Shown here: in pieces, positions 1 through 5,990 of the stretch | How the letters are laid out: each line of letters opens with the position of its first letter | Position numbering within the stretch: position 1 is the first letter of the stretch | NCBI GenBank assembly: GCA_903859075.1 | Contig: CAIOLF010000008.1 | Location: forward strand, 1-12,498 | Length of the DNA stretch: 12,498 nucleotides | Source of the DNA: Candidatus Buchananbacteria bacterium | GTDB taxonomy: Bacteria > Patescibacteriota > Patescibacteriia > 2-01-FULL-39-33 | Reading direction: 5' to 3' | Program-made: the position numbers and the translations under genes | The notes under the pieces: generated by a model | The model's input: only the letters and a program-made list of their open reading frames with translations | The model's database searches: none | Told to the model about the DNA's origin: nothing

Positions 1-44
1 CCAGTTAAACAATAATTTGTCTTCGGACGGATTTTGTTTACTGG
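1..44. other. 44-nt hairpin capped by a UUCG-type loop
   Basis: The first 44 bases fold on themselves almost completely. CCAGT (1-5) pairs with ACTGG (40-44), AAAC (7-10) with GTTT (36-39), and the inner part continues to GTC (19-21) against GAC (26-28), closing a TTCG loop at 22-25. Only t6 and t13 are left unpaired, with two G-U pairs at 17-18/29-30. A C(UUCG)G cap is a very stable RNA tetraloop, which suggests a transcribed structure. It may be the end of an element that starts left of the window, or the first hairpin of the leader of the next gene. No known RNA family was recognised. Confidence 0.5.
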
Positions 45-57
45 TACGTTGAAATCC

Positions 58-189
58 CTGCTTGATTTATCAGGCAGTAAATATAGAAGTTAAAGGATAC
101 TGGAACACTGTTGTTCCAGTGCTGGTTTTATTGAACAGAGTGCCCCTCCGGGGGCGGGAATCACGGCAAGCCCCCTGGAACAGGGAGGC
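58..189 (+). promoter_or_regulatory. Hairpin-rich 5' leader of the Ig lipoprotein gene
   Basis: Four further hairpins follow in a row. CTGCTTGA (58-65) pairs with TCAGGCAG (70-77), with one G-U. ACTGGAAC (99-106) pairs perfectly with GTTCCAGT (113-120). GCCCC (142-146) pairs with GGGGC (151-155) around TCCG, a UNCG-type loop. GCCCCCTG (170-177) pairs with CAGGG-A-GGC (181-189) with one bulged A. The last hairpin ends three bases before the Shine-Dalgarno site, so it is placed to affect ribosome access. No promoter with acceptable spacing was found, and no riboswitch class was recognised. Confidence 0.45.
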
Positions 190-191
190 AC

Positions 192-197
192 AAGGAG
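192..197 (+). promoter_or_regulatory. Strong Shine-Dalgarno site (AAGGAG)
   Basis: AAGGAG lies six bases before the ATG at 204 and fixes that start. It is notable because none of the eleven genes to the right has a comparable site, so this gene appears to follow a different translation-initiation style. Confidence 0.85.
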
Positions 198-203
198 AAC
201 ACA

Positions 204-2483
204 ATGAAACACCTCGCAGTAATTCTCACCATCGCGGTCGTAGCCTTCACAGGCTGCCCGAAACCGCAACCAACCGGCACGCCGCCAGCGTTTACGACGC
301 CTATGCCCCACCCGACCACAGTCAACATCGGCGGGTCGTACGAGCAGAAAGCAACCGCGACCGGCGACCCCGTCCCCACGGTATCCATCGTCAAGGACGG
401 AAAAGTCGTCGCAACGGGTAACGGCAGCACCTCTTACAAGGTGCTTTCCGCCAAACCGAAAGACAGCGGCCAGTTCAAGGCAACGGCCGATAATAAGGTC
501 GGCGAGCCGATTGAGTCCGACGCGGTAATGGTCTGGGTGCGGACGGCAACGCCGCCGCCGCTGGCCATCACTGGCCAGCCGGCTGGCACGACCTTGACGG
601 TGGGTGAATCCCACACATTTTCGGTCGCTGTCTCCGGCGGTACACCACCCTACTCGTACCAGTGGGCCCATAATGGCACAGATGTGCTAGGCGCCACGGA
701 TACGAGCCTCGGCATCGCCAGTGCCGTCATTGCGGACGCCGGGACCCTCAGGGTCCTAGTCACCGACAGCGGCACTCCGCCGCAGTCGGCTCTGTCCGAA
801 GTTGCAACACTGACTGTGCAAACGGGAGGTGAAGGCGAAGGCGAAGGAGAGGGTGAAGGCGAAGGAGAATGTATCTCCCCGACGTTTACGACCCAACCGG
901 TCAGCGTCAGCGTGGATCCCGGCCAATCGGCCACGTTCACGGCAGTCGCAACCGGTACCGCCCCGCTCACCTATCAGTGGCGTCACAACGGCAGCAATGT
1001 CGCTGGCGCTACCACCACTACCTTGACCATCAACAACGTCCTGGTCAGTGACGCCGTTCTCTGCATAGTCAGCAATGGCTGCGGATCGGCCACCTCCAAC
1101 GTCACCTCCATTACCGTCAAACCCGGCGGTGAGGGTGAAGGAGAAGGTGAAGGCGAGGGTGAGGGCGAAGGCGAGGGCGAAGGCGAGGGCGAGGGTGAAG
1201 GCGAGGGTGAAGGTGAAGGTGAAGGTGAAGGTGAAGGTGAAGGCGAAGGTGAAGGCGAATCGTTGGCCATAACAATCCAACCGGTTGACACGGTTGTGCA
1301 AAGCGGCCAAAACACTTCCCTGAGCGTCACCGTAACCGGCATTAGTGGTACGGCAACGTATCAATGGTCCCGCAACGATGATCCCATCACCGATGCCACG
1401 ACCAGCGTGCTGGCCATCACCGCGGCAAAAGAGTCGGACGAAGCGACCTACCAAGTCACCATTTCCGACGATGACGAAACGGTGGTAAGTAACAGTGTTG
1501 CGCTCACCGTCAATGGCAGGCCGTACACCGAGATGTGGTACGCGTCAGCCACGGATAGCGGCCGCAATAGAATGCTCATCCGTCCCAACCTTAACGGCCA
1601 GCCACCAAGCCAGCTCTTCGGGGCTTTGGCGACGACGGTCGGCACGCTGAAGTTAACCGTATACGGGCCGGCATTGTGCTTTTCCAAAGAGTGGGACGTC
1701 GATCTAAACGACGACCTGCTACTTATCCTGGATGGCACAAGTGTCACGCCGTGCGGAGCTCCGGCAGGAACTCCCGTGGACGTGGATATCGCGGATCTGG
1801 GAAATGCCAATTTCTCGTGGTCGTTCAGTGTCGGCACGCAGACTTACAACCTGATCGCCGGGAACATGGACGACATTTTCAATGGCGTCCAACAAACCAT
1901 GAGGCCATATCCCTTATTGGACTTCCCCGCTCCGTTGTCTTCCGGAAATGCGTTGCCGATTTTCCAAGCAACAAACGAACCGGAAGGCGTGGACGCTTTC
2001 GCCGGCGAACAGGCCCGTTTTATATTCGAAACAAGCCATGGATTGCTCGCCGAGTACCAGTGGTATAAGGCCAGCACGCCGACCGGAACCGGCACCATCA
2101 TCGCCGGCGCCAACAGCCCCATCCTGATACTGAGCAACGTACAAGCCGCCAACGCAGGTTACTACTACTGCGTATCGCGGTCGGTGTCAGGTGAGGAAGT
2201 GACCTCCATGCGCGCCCAGCTTGAAATCGTCGCGGCCGGAGGGACAGCCATCGCCACCAAGGCCAACAAATACGCCAGCACGGTCGGCGAACACGTCATT
2301 CTGCAGGTCGCCGCCAGGCCGACGGGCAATCCGGGAGATCTCGGCTATCAGTGGCTCAAATCCACCGACGAACGCGCGACCTGGTTGCCTATTCCGATGG
2401 AGACGGAGCCGAGACTGATTGTGTCAGCCGATAGTGCAAAGACGTTCTATAAGTGCCAGATATTCAACGGCGAGAGCGTCTGA
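204..2483 (+). CDS. Multi-domain Ig-like lipoprotein with Gly-Glu linkers
   Basis: A 759-residue exported surface protein. Residues 1-18 form a lipoprotein signal: Lys2, a hydrophobic stretch 4-15, and F-T-G-C with Cys18 as the predicted lipidated residue. Ig-like domains follow at about 36-113, 117-206, 223-306, 354-437, 579-674 and 677-759. Most show the Y-Q-W core strand, and domain 5 has the classic A-G-Y-Y-Y-C motif. Gly-Glu linkers lie at 209-222 (7 units) and 309-352 (22 units). Residues 438-578, with Cys492 and Cys517, match no fold I recognise. The last domain stops just after Y-K-C-Q, earlier than an Ig fold normally ends. No enzymatic motif or C-terminal sorting signal is seen, so adhesion or cell-surface binding is the likely role (inference). 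Composition and the strong Shine-Dalgarno site differ from all genes to the right, which suggests transfer or a chimeric contig. Confidence 0.9.
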   Translation: MKHLAVILTIAVVAFTGCPKPQPTGTPPAFTTPMPHPTTVNIGGSYEQKATATGDPVPTVSIVKDGKVVATGNGSTSYKVLSAKPKDSGQFKATADNKVGEPIESDAVMVWVRTATPPPLAITGQPAGTTLTVGESHTFSVAVSGGTPPYSYQWAHNGTDVLGATDTSLGIASAVIADAGTLRVLVTDSGTPPQSALSEVATLTVQTGGEGEGEGEGEGEGECISPTFTTQPVSVSVDPGQSATFTAVATGTAPLTYQWRHNGSNVAGATTTTLTINNVLVSDAVLCIVSNGCGSATSNVTSITVKPGGEGEGEGEGEGEGEGEGEGEGEGEGEGEGEGEGEGEGEGEGEGESLAITIQPVDTVVQSGQNTSLSVTVTGISGTATYQWSRNDDPITDATTSVLAITAAKESDEATYQVTISDDDETVVSNSVALTVNGRPYTEMWYASATDSGRNRMLIRPNLNGQPPSQLFGALATTVGTLKLTVYGPALCFSKEWDVDLNDDLLLILDGTSVTPCGAPAGTPVDVDIADLGNANFSWSFSVGTQTYNLIAGNMDDIFNGVQQTMRPYPLLDFPAPLSSGNALPIFQATNEPEGVDAFAGEQARFIFETSHGLLAEYQWYKASTPTGTGTIIAGANSPILILSNVQAANAGYYYCVSRSVSGEEVTSMRAQLEIVAAGGTAIATKANKYASTVGEHVILQVAARPTGNPGDLGYQWLKSTDERATWLPIPMETEPRLIVSADSAKTFYKCQIFNGESV
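828..869. repeat. Hexanucleotide array coding (Gly-Glu)x7
   Basis: Seven GGN-GAR hexamers join Ig-like domains 2 and 3. The third codon positions vary while Gly-Glu never does, which fits selection on the protein rather than only recent DNA slippage. Confidence 0.95.
1128..1259. repeat. Hexanucleotide array coding (Gly-Glu)x22
   Basis: A 132-base run of GGN-GAR hexamers encodes a 44-residue acidic linker between Ig-like domains 3 and 4. Six consecutive units at 1206-1241 are identical (GGTGAA) and look like a recent expansion; the rest vary at synonymous sites. Unit gain or loss keeps the reading frame, so linker length can change without breaking the protein. The long spurious frames on both strands here are by-products of this array. 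Confidence 0.97.
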
Positions 2484-2500
2484 CACCACCCAGACATCAC

Positions 2501-2534
2501 GGCGGACGGTTCGCACCCTAGCGAACCGTCCGCC
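2501..2534 (+). terminator. 14-bp perfect GC-rich hairpin after the lipoprotein gene
   Basis: GGCGGACGGTTCGC (2501-2514) pairs perfectly with 2521-2534 around the loop ACCCTA. It starts 17 bases after the stop codon, where a terminator is expected. No T-run follows, so it may act as a 3'-end stabiliser or a hairpin-only terminator rather than a standard intrinsic one. Confidence 0.65.
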
Positions 2535-2580
2535 GCAACCCGAACTTTAGAGTAAGGCAACCCAAAAGGAGGATGTGCCT

Positions 2581-2604
2581 ATGACATTTATTAAAGGACA
2601 GTAA
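2581..2604 (+). CDS. Seven-codon mini-ORF (MTFIKGQ) with a strong ribosome site
   Basis: AAAGGAGG at 2565-2572 sits eight bases before an ATG that opens a 7-residue frame ending at TAA (2602-2604). The 5' arm of the next terminator (2593-2601) lies inside this frame and the stop codon falls in the hairpin loop. A ribosome finishing the peptide would cover the stem, which is the geometry of a translation-controlled attenuator. It could equally be the remnant of a gene start cut off at a junction. Expression is unproven. Confidence 0.3.
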   Translation: MTFIKGQ

Positions 2605-2632
2605 CGATATCGATCGCGACTGTCCTTTTTCT
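2593..2632 (+). terminator. Intrinsic terminator, 9-bp stem plus T-run
   Basis: AAAGGACAG (2593-2601) pairs perfectly with CTGTCCTTT (2620-2628), followed by TTCTTTT. The 18-base loop is made of overlapping palindromes (GATATC, ATCGAT, CGATCG, TCGCGA). It separates the GC-rich left part from the AT-rich right part and ends transcription rightward before the glycosyltransferase promoter. Confidence 0.75.
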
Positions 2633-2701
2633 TTTGTCAAGAAACCATTGACTTTTAGCCACCAATTAGTAAGATTACCTAACCTGCCAATATACTAATT
2701 T

Positions 2702-2736
2702 CCACTATTTAACCATCAAACCATTTAGCCATTTAA
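2702..2736. repeat. Degenerate 8-nt tandem repeat in AT-rich spacer
   Basis: Three 8-nt units run head to tail at 2713-2736: CCATCAAA, CCATTTAG and CCATTTAA. A weaker copy precedes them at 2702-2712. The surrounding 2633-2797 is AT-rich and holds no gene that I can see. Confidence 0.5.
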
Positions 2737-2773
2737 TAATTATATTGCCTGAATTTAAACAAGAATGTTAATT

Positions 2774-2787
2774 AAAAGCTGAAAGCT
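2774..2787. repeat. Two heptamer units (AAAAGCT, GAAAGCT)
   Basis: A short copy of the AGCT-containing heptamer found in the pilB-pilC and the second-third pilin spacers. The 15 bases 2774-2788 are the reverse complement of 5900-5914. Confidence 0.5.
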
Positions 2788-2797
2788 AATTTAACTC

Positions 2798-2826
2798 TTG
2801 ACAGTATTTCTATATTATGCTAAGAT
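2798..2826 (+). promoter_or_regulatory. Consensus sigma-70-type promoter for the glycosyltransferase
   Basis: TTGACA (2798-2803), a 17-base spacer, then TAAGAT (2821-2826) preceded by TG-C (2818-2820), an extended -10 element. The expected start of transcription is about 2833, giving a leader of roughly 38 bases. Confidence 0.8.
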
Positions 2827-2850
2827 AGCCAGTTAAATAAGGGCCAAAAA

Positions 2851-2874
2851 ATGGCTAAAAAACTAATATTATGA
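2851..2874 (+). CDS. Possible leader mini-ORF (MAKKLIL) overlapping the next start
   Basis: An ATG at 2851 opens seven codons that end in TGA at 2872-2874, overlapping the glycosyltransferase ATG (2871) as ATGA. This is the geometry of translational coupling. It has no Shine-Dalgarno site, and a chance ORF of this size is common. Confidence 0.2.
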   Translation: MAKKLIL

Positions 2875-4055
2875 CCAACAAAATCAGAATCGCCTTCATT
2901 GGGCAAAAGGGCATCCCTACCCAGCAAGGCGGAATTGAAAAACACGTAGAAGAGCTCAGCGCCCGTTTGGCTGAGGCTGGTCTTGATATTACCGTTTATA
3001 GCCGCCCGCATTACACCAAAAAAACCAAAAAGTCCTACAAATATCATGGCATAAAGATTATCAACTTGCCGTCTATTAATACCAAGCATCTTGATGCCAT
3101 TACTCATACTTTTGTATCCACTATTCATGCTTTGACCCAAAATTACGATATTATTCATTACCACGGCGTCGGCCCTTCCCTGCTTTCCTGGATCCCGAGA
3201 ATTTTCTCGCCGCGCACCAGAGTGATCGCCACCTTCCACTGCATCGACCGCAACCATCAGAAATGGGGGTACTTCGCCAAGGTTGCTTTGTTCTTGGGCG
3301 AATGGGCTGCCTGCCGCTTCCCGCATCGCACTATTTCCGTTTCCCGCGCGCTGAAGCAGTATTGCCAAATCAAATTCAATCAGGATGTCATCTATATTCC
3401 CAACGGCGTCAAGACCAAACCAGTAAAAAATGCCGAGAAAATTCTGGCTCACTATGGACTAACTACGGGCAACTATATTATCAGTGTCTGCCGCTTGGTT
3501 CGCCATAAAGGCGTTCATACTTTGATTAAGGCTTATAACAAATTACATACCGGTAAAAAATTGGTTATCGTCGGCGGCAGCTCCCAGACCGATGATTATG
3601 TCAGCGAGCTCCACGAATCAGCCAAAGGCAATAAGAACATCGTCTTTACCGGCGAGAAGTCAGGTAATGATCTCAATGCACTGTTCAAAAATGCCTATTT
3701 ATTCGCTCAGCCGTCTGAATCGGAAGGCATGTCCATCGCTTTGCTGGAATCCATGGCCTACGGCGTGCCGGCGCTGGTAAGCGATATCACGGAAAACCGC
3801 GAAGCCATCACTGATTGCGGCATGGAATTCAAAAATAAAAGCGTCGGCGATCTGGCCCAGCAATTATCCTTCGCTTGCAAGCACCCTAGATTCATGAAAC
3901 AAAAAGCAGCCGAAGCTAAGGCCCGCGCCGCTAAATGCTATGACTGGAATGATATTGCCAAAGAAACGACCATGGTTTATGAAGAAATCATCGCCGAAAA
4001 CGACACTATCAGAAAAGCTAAAAGAATACTAAAAACTTATCAGGTTAGCAACTAA
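2871..4055 (+). CDS. GT-B glycosyltransferase (GT4-like)
   Basis: A 394-residue cytoplasmic retaining glycosyltransferase, moving a sugar from a nucleotide donor onto a glycan acceptor. The N-terminal Rossmann half begins I-A-F-I-G-Q-K-G-I-P with the Gly20-Gly21 turn of G-G-I-E-K-H, typical of the DUF1972/GT4 rhamnosyl- and glucosyl-transferase group. H-Y-H-G-V-G-P follows in the same half, then the I-P-N-G-V hinge. In the C-terminal half, Arg208 and Lys213 match the donor-phosphate pair, and Glu285 and Glu293 form the E-x7-E motif within S-E-G-M-S-I-A-L-L-E. Length is normal and no membrane segment is seen. It has its own promoter and terminator, so it is transcribed apart from the pilus genes. 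Sugar and acceptor cannot be read from the sequence; cell-surface glycan or pilin glycosylation are both possible. Confidence 0.93.
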   Translation: MTNKIRIAFIGQKGIPTQQGGIEKHVEELSARLAEAGLDITVYSRPHYTKKTKKSYKYHGIKIINLPSINTKHLDAITHTFVSTIHALTQNYDIIHYHGVGPSLLSWIPRIFSPRTRVIATFHCIDRNHQKWGYFAKVALFLGEWAACRFPHRTISVSRALKQYCQIKFNQDVIYIPNGVKTKPVKNAEKILAHYGLTTGNYIISVCRLVRHKGVHTLIKAYNKLHTGKKLVIVGGSSQTDDYVSELHESAKGNKNIVFTGEKSGNDLNALFKNAYLFAQPSESEGMSIALLESMAYGVPALVSDITENREAITDCGMEFKNKSVGDLAQQLSFACKHPRFMKQKAAEAKARAAKCYDWNDIAKETTMVYEEIIAENDTIRKAKRILKTYQVSN

Positions 4056-4062
4056 AAAAACT

Positions 4063-4098
4063 AAAAATCGCTCCGACCCTAGTCGGGGCGGTTTTTTT
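4063..4098 (+). terminator. Intrinsic terminator after the glycosyltransferase
   Basis: CGCTCCGAC (4069-4077) pairs with GTCGGGGCG (4082-4090) with one G-U, loop CCTA. Upstream A4063-A4067 can extend the stem with the T-run 4092-4098. It begins eight bases after the stop codon. Confidence 0.92.
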
Positions 4099-4108
4099 GT
4101 TTTACATT

Positions 4109-4137
4109 TTGTTTTCTATCCGATTTTATGTTATAAT
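4109..4137 (+). promoter_or_regulatory. Extended -10 promoter of the pilus locus
   Basis: TTGTTT (4109-4114), a 17-base spacer and a perfect TATAAT (4132-4137) with TG-T just before it (4129-4131). Transcription should start near 4144, leaving a leader of about 26 bases with no Shine-Dalgarno site. It is the only strong promoter seen for the genes from pilB rightward. Confidence 0.8.
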
Positions 4138-4169
4138 AAACTTAAATTATCAACCTTTCCTAAGTTCCC

Positions 4170-5897
4170 ATGCTCAACCAAAAGGATTTAATAGAAATCC
4201 TTAAAACAAACAAAATTTTAGACGAAAAACAGCTAAAAAGTCTAGCGACTAAGGCCGCCACGAGCGGCAAATCTCTGGAAGATTTTATTATTGATCAAAA
4301 GATGATCACTCCGCAACTGCTCTATGAATCGGCCGCCGCTTACTATCGCTTGCCATTTTATGACCTCAAAAATAAATCCATTCGCCAAGATATCCTGCTG
4401 TTAATCCCCAAAACAGCCGCCAAAACCCATCAAACAGTGGCTTTTGACAGCGCCGGCACTGAGTTGAAAATAGCCACGCTGGATCCCTCCGACCTGGAAT
4501 TCTTTGATTTCCTGGCCAAAAAAACCCAGCTCGATCTAAAATTGCACCTCACTACCCCTGATGGCTTGGGAGACGTTCTCAAACAATATCACAAGTCAAT
4601 TACCGCTGAATTCGAGGATATTAATGTGGAGATGGCCCAAAAAGGCGCCAGCGGCGTAGAGTCGCTCAAAGACCTGGCTCATGATCTGCCGATCGTCAAA
4701 ATCGTTGATACTTTTTTGGATTACGCTATTGCCGAAAAGGCATCCGATATCCATATTGAGTCCGGAGAACAGGATGTTACCATCCGCTTCCGCGTTGATG
4801 GTATCCTCAAAAAAGTCATGACCCTGCCCAAATCCACTCATGACGGCATCATTGCCCGCCTCAAAATATTATCCAATCTGAAATTAGACGAGCATCGTCT
4901 GCCCCAGGATGGCCGTTTTAAAATCAAAAGCAAAGATTACCAAGTTTCCTGCCGCATTTCGCTGATTCCCACTTTTGACGGCGAAAAAGCGGTTATGCGC
5001 TTATTGCCGGATCAGGCCAAACAGCTGACCTTGGAAAATCTCGGCTTCCAGCCGAAGCCGCTCGAGATAGTCCAGCGAGCCATGACCAGGCCACACGGCA
5101 TGATTCTGGTCACCGGCCCGACAGGATCGGGCAAGACAACCACCCTTTACACCATGATCAATATCCTGAATAAGCCGGAGGTCAATATCTCCACGATTGA
5201 AGATCCGATAGAATATCGCATGCCGGGAGTCAACCAATCCCAAGTGCAGCCCAAAATCGGCTTTACTTTTGCCACCGGACTACGCGCCTTTCTGCGCCAA
5301 GACCCCAACATCATCATGGTCGGAGAAATCCGCGATCTGGAAACAGCCGATATCGCCATTAATGCCGCCATGACCGGCCATTTAGTACTCTCCACCTTGC
5401 ATACCAACGATGCCGTGACCGCCATCCCCCGCTTGATCGATATGAATATTCCGACTTTCCTTATCGCCTCCACTCTAAATCTGATCATCGCTCAGCGGCT
5501 CGTTCGCAAGGTCTGTCGCAACTGCTTAGAGAGCTACAACCCGGATCAGAAAATGATAAGTGAAATGGAAAAAAGTTTCGATATTCCCCGATTGGAAAAA
5601 ATCTTAATAGAACAAGGCCAACTCGGTCCGACGCAAACCCTGAAAAACGTACTTTTCTACCGCGGCAAGGGCTGTTCCCAATGCGGCCAAACCGGCTACA
5701 AAGGACGCGTCGGCATCTATGAAGTGCTGGAAAACGACGAGAAGCTCTCTAAATTGATCCTGGCCAAAGCCGACCGCGGCGATCTGGAAAGGGCCGCTCT
5801 GGAAAGCGGCATGATGACGATGTTTCAGGATGCTTTCCTAAAGGCCAAGAATGGCGTGACGACGATTGAGGAAATATTGAGGGTGGCAAAGGAATAA
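4170..5897 (+). CDS. pilB: Type IV pilus assembly ATPase PilB
   Basis: A 575-residue GspE/PilB-family hexameric ATPase that powers pilin extraction from the membrane, acting in the cytoplasm against PilC. An N-terminal MshEN-like domain spans about 1-145. The motor domain shows Walker A G-P-T-G-S-G-K-T (316-323), the Asp box I-E-D-P (343-346), Walker B with V-G-E-I-R-D (384-389) and the His box with His404 and His411. Four zinc-binding cysteines are present: Cys449, Cys452, Cys502 and Cys505. All catalytic elements are intact and the length is normal. The tetracysteine zinc site and neighbouring pilC favour an extension motor over the retraction ATPase PilT. The start at 4170 gives the expected N-terminus; no Shine-Dalgarno site is present. 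Confidence 0.98.
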   Translation: MLNQKDLIEILKTNKILDEKQLKSLATKAATSGKSLEDFIIDQKMITPQLLYESAAAYYRLPFYDLKNKSIRQDILLLIPKTAAKTHQTVAFDSAGTELKIATLDPSDLEFFDFLAKKTQLDLKLHLTTPDGLGDVLKQYHKSITAEFEDINVEMAQKGASGVESLKDLAHDLPIVKIVDTFLDYAIAEKASDIHIESGEQDVTIRFRVDGILKKVMTLPKSTHDGIIARLKILSNLKLDEHRLPQDGRFKIKSKDYQVSCRISLIPTFDGEKAVMRLLPDQAKQLTLENLGFQPKPLEIVQRAMTRPHGMILVTGPTGSGKTTTLYTMINILNKPEVNISTIEDPIEYRMPGVNQSQVQPKIGFTFATGLRAFLRQDPNIIMVGEIRDLETADIAINAAMTGHLVLSTLHTNDAVTAIPRLIDMNIPTFLIASTLNLIIAQRLVRKVCRNCLESYNPDQKMISEMEKSFDIPRLEKILIEQGQLGPTQTLKNVLFYRGKGCSQCGQTGYKGRVGIYEVLENDEKLSKLILAKADRGDLERAALESGMMTMFQDAFLKAKNGVTTIEEILRVAKE

Positions 5898-5899
5898 AC

Positions 5900-5987
5900 T
5901 AGCTTTCAGCTTTTGGCTTTTAGGGAATAATAATTATAAACAAATTTGAAATTTTAAAAGCTATAAGCTAACAGCTATAAGCTAATT
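5900..5987. repeat. Heptamer repeats forming an inverted pair in the pilB-pilC spacer
   Basis: Block 1 (5901-5921) has three 7-nt units: AGCTTTC, AGCTTTT and GGCTTTT. Block 2 (5959-5986) has four units, AGCTATA and AGCTAAC alternating twice, the last ending AAT. The two blocks are complementary: 5900-5923 against 5954-5977 pairs at 21 of 24 positions including G-U, so the spacer can form a long hairpin with a loop of about 30 bases. No convincing promoter lies within it. Confidence 0.7.
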
Positions 5988-5990
5988 CAT

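Noticed and set aside
1..44. Integron attC site
   Set aside because: GTTAAAC at 4-10 resembles one half-site, but the order and the partner half at 36-42 (GTTTACT) do not fit the attC consensus, and no integrase is present.
142..203. Riboswitch such as cyclic-di-GMP or cobalamin class
   Set aside because: The stems do not match the conserved loops of these classes as I know them; only generic hairpins are seen.
62..421. 119-codon plus-strand frame overlapping the lipoprotein start
   Set aside because: Arg/His-rich low-quality protein with no ribosome site; it runs through the hairpin leader and the start of a convincing gene in another frame.
90..671. 193-codon minus-strand frame
   Set aside because: Shadow frame in GC-rich coding DNA with no recognisable domain or start signal.
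756..1454. Open frame on the minus strand rich in Phe-Thr/Ala repeats
   Set aside because: It is the antisense reading of the GGN-GAR arrays; the plus-strand gene has a signal peptide, recognisable domains and a ribosome site.
2820..3452. 210-codon minus-strand frame
   Set aside because: Lies opposite the glycosyltransferase, whose motifs are clear; its end coincides with the promoter on the other strand.
5946..5974. Promoter before pilC (TTGAAA ... TAACAG)
   Set aside because: The -10 hexamer is poor, and the apparent match lies within the heptamer repeat.
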